Shown here in pieces: positions 48,633 to 49,401 of a stretch of DNA of 49,401 nucleotides. How positions within the stretch are numbered: the stretch's first letter is position 1; the number at the start of each line of letters is the position of its first letter. The stretch lies in contig CAJYIY010000042.1 in NCBI GenBank assembly GCA_913775305.1, positions 1-49,401 of the forward strand. Direction: 5' to 3'. This stretch comes from an uncultured Erwinia sp. (GTDB lineage: Bacteria; Pseudomonadota; Gammaproteobacteria; Enterobacterales; Enterobacteriaceae). Made by a program: the position numbers and the translations under genes. The notes beneath the pieces are model-generated. The model was not told where the DNA came from, ran no database searches, and was given only the letters and a program-made list of their open reading frames with translations.

Positions 48633-49316
48633 TTGAAATTTGCACAAGCTCTCAGCATTCTCTCAAAGTCTTCACCGTATGCGGTCAGTACCGAGAGAGA
48701 GCACTATCAAGATCACCTCGTTGGATTCAAGAGATACATATACATCACGACAGATATAGAAGCGGATTTTAAAAAAGCACTCCTATCTGCTAAGTCCAAT
48801 CAAGTCATCTTCCTATGCGGAAGTAGTGGTGATGGCAAGTCTGAGATCTTGACGCAGTACAGCCAAAAGCACAAAGTGACTCATGACTTCCATTTGGATG
48901 CGACTCACAGCTTCAATCCAAGCCAGACAGCCATTCAAGCTCTTGATCAAAGATTCACCCAGTTCAAGCAAAGTCATAAACCACTTGTTGTGGGTATTAA
49001 CGTTGGTATGCTCGGCAATTATGCAGAAGAAGGTTCCAAAGAGCATAGCGACATCAAAAAGGTGCTCAGAGACTTTCTCTCTCGTAAGCGATCAGCAATT
49101 CCAAAGCAATATGTATTCTTGGATTTTGAAGACTATCCAAAATTCACCTTCAATGCTGAGGGCTGTGCATCAGACTTTGCAGAAAAATTTCTAAAAAGAT
49201 TGACAGCACAAACGCTTGAGAATCCTTTCTATGCGCTTTATGACAAAGAGCTCAAATCTCTAGGTCATACTCGCCTGACTGTAAATATCCCTGTAAAAAG
49301 AACCATTCACTTTTAG
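48633..49316 (+). CDS. dptF: dptF-like gene, 5' part, cut by an insertion sequence
   Basis: DptF, with DptG and DptH, forms the restriction arm of DNA phosphorothioation (Dnd/Dpt) systems, which attack DNA lacking the modification. The 227-residue product opens FAQALSILSKSSPYAVST and has a Walker A motif GSSGDGKS (63-70), then HLDATHSFNP, GINVGMLGNYAEEGSKE and FLDFEDYPKF, segments I recall from DptF. Full-length DptF is much longer (over 500 residues as I recall). The frame stops at 49316, within or next to the start of an IS element. The start is the TTG at 48633 after AAGGAA. Codon use is AT-rich compared with the backbone. Probably non-functional unless the IS leaves. Confidence 0.78.
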   Translation: MKFAQALSILSKSSPYAVSTEREHYQDHLVGFKRYIYITTDIEADFKKALLSAKSNQVIFLCGSSGDGKSEILTQYSQKHKVTHDFHLDATHSFNPSQTAIQALDQRFTQFKQSHKPLVVGINVGMLGNYAEEGSKEHSDIKKVLRDFLSRKRSAIPKQYVFLDFEDYPKFTFNAEGCASDFAEKFLKRLTAQTLENPFYALYDKELKSLGHTRLTVNIPVKRTIHF

Positions 49317-49401
49317 AGGTCTTCCGACATACTGAATATGTCCCCAGAAGGAGATCGCCATGCGTAAAGCAAGATTCACCGAACACCAGATTATCGCCGT
49401 T
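49292..49401 (+). mobile_element. left end of an IS3-family (IS407-group-like) element
   Basis: The sequence after the dptF fragment leads within about 70 nt into an IS3-type orfA, so an insertion-sequence end must lie near 49285-49325. A TG dinucleotide, usual for IS3 ends, occurs at 49292, but I cannot place the terminal repeat exactly. The element runs beyond the window. Confidence 0.7.
49360..49401 (+). CDS. IS3-family transposase OrfA, N-terminal fragment
   Basis: Fourteen codons are visible, MRKARFTEHQIIAV, which is the typical N-terminus of OrfA in IS407-group elements such as IS1400 or ISEhe3. OrfA is the helix-turn-helix DNA-binding part that is joined to OrfB by frameshifting to make the active transposase. 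GAAGGAG stands 8 nt before the ATG. The window ends inside the gene. Confidence 0.85.
   Translation, partial: MRKARFTEHQIIAV

Overview
The window is a stretch of enterobacterial chromosome (Enterobacterales). Gene order, protein lengths and sequence motifs are close to Escherichia/Salmonella almost throughout. Some details point away from E. coli itself, probably to the Erwinia/Pantoea group: an old chromosomal junction, the presence of miaE, a solitary SWIM/SNF2 helicase, and an ABC export operon beside yhbW. The genus call is an inference. Base composition is even and moderately GC-rich up to leuX (about 47.0 kb) and clearly more AT-rich after it.

Region 1 (1-12.6 kb) is the translation and RNA-metabolism block: end of leuU, metY, rimP-nusA-infB-rbfA-truB, rpsO, pnp, nlpI, the tiny yrbN, and deaD. 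It keeps the classic controls: a terminator between metY and rimP, the S15 operator, the RNase III stem before pnp, and internal IF2 starts. Region 2 (12.6-21.2 kb) holds yhbW; a HlyD/ABC-2 permease operon without an ATPase gene, preceded by a 16-codon leader ORF and a hairpin covering the first gene's ribosome binding site; the anaerobic ubiquinone genes ubiV/ubiU, divergent from ubiT; and yhbS, yhbQ and yhbO.

Region 3 (21.2-45 kb) is made of genes that in E. coli lie far away, near 96 min. It contains nrdG-nrdD with a pair of NrdR boxes, the SWIM/SNF2 helicase, ridA-pyrI-pyrB with the pyrL attenuator, argI with an ArgR box, rraB, miaE, yjgM, yjgN plus an M48 peptidase, valS-holC-pepA, the divergent lptF-lptG, yjiN and yjgR. 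At the junction (21.15-21.44 kb) sits a decayed gene tail that looks like DUF350.

Region 4 (45-49.4 kb) carries an alpha/beta hydrolase, a DUF2501 protein, then tRNA-Leu(CAA) leuX with a P4-type integrase reading away from it. This is the left end of a genomic island. The first cargo gene resembles dptF, of the restriction arm of DNA phosphorothioation systems. It is cut after about 220 codons by the start of an IS3-family (IS407-group-like) element that runs off the window. The rest of the island is not visible.

Gene starts were chosen from ribosome binding sites and from remembered family lengths. No database search was possible.
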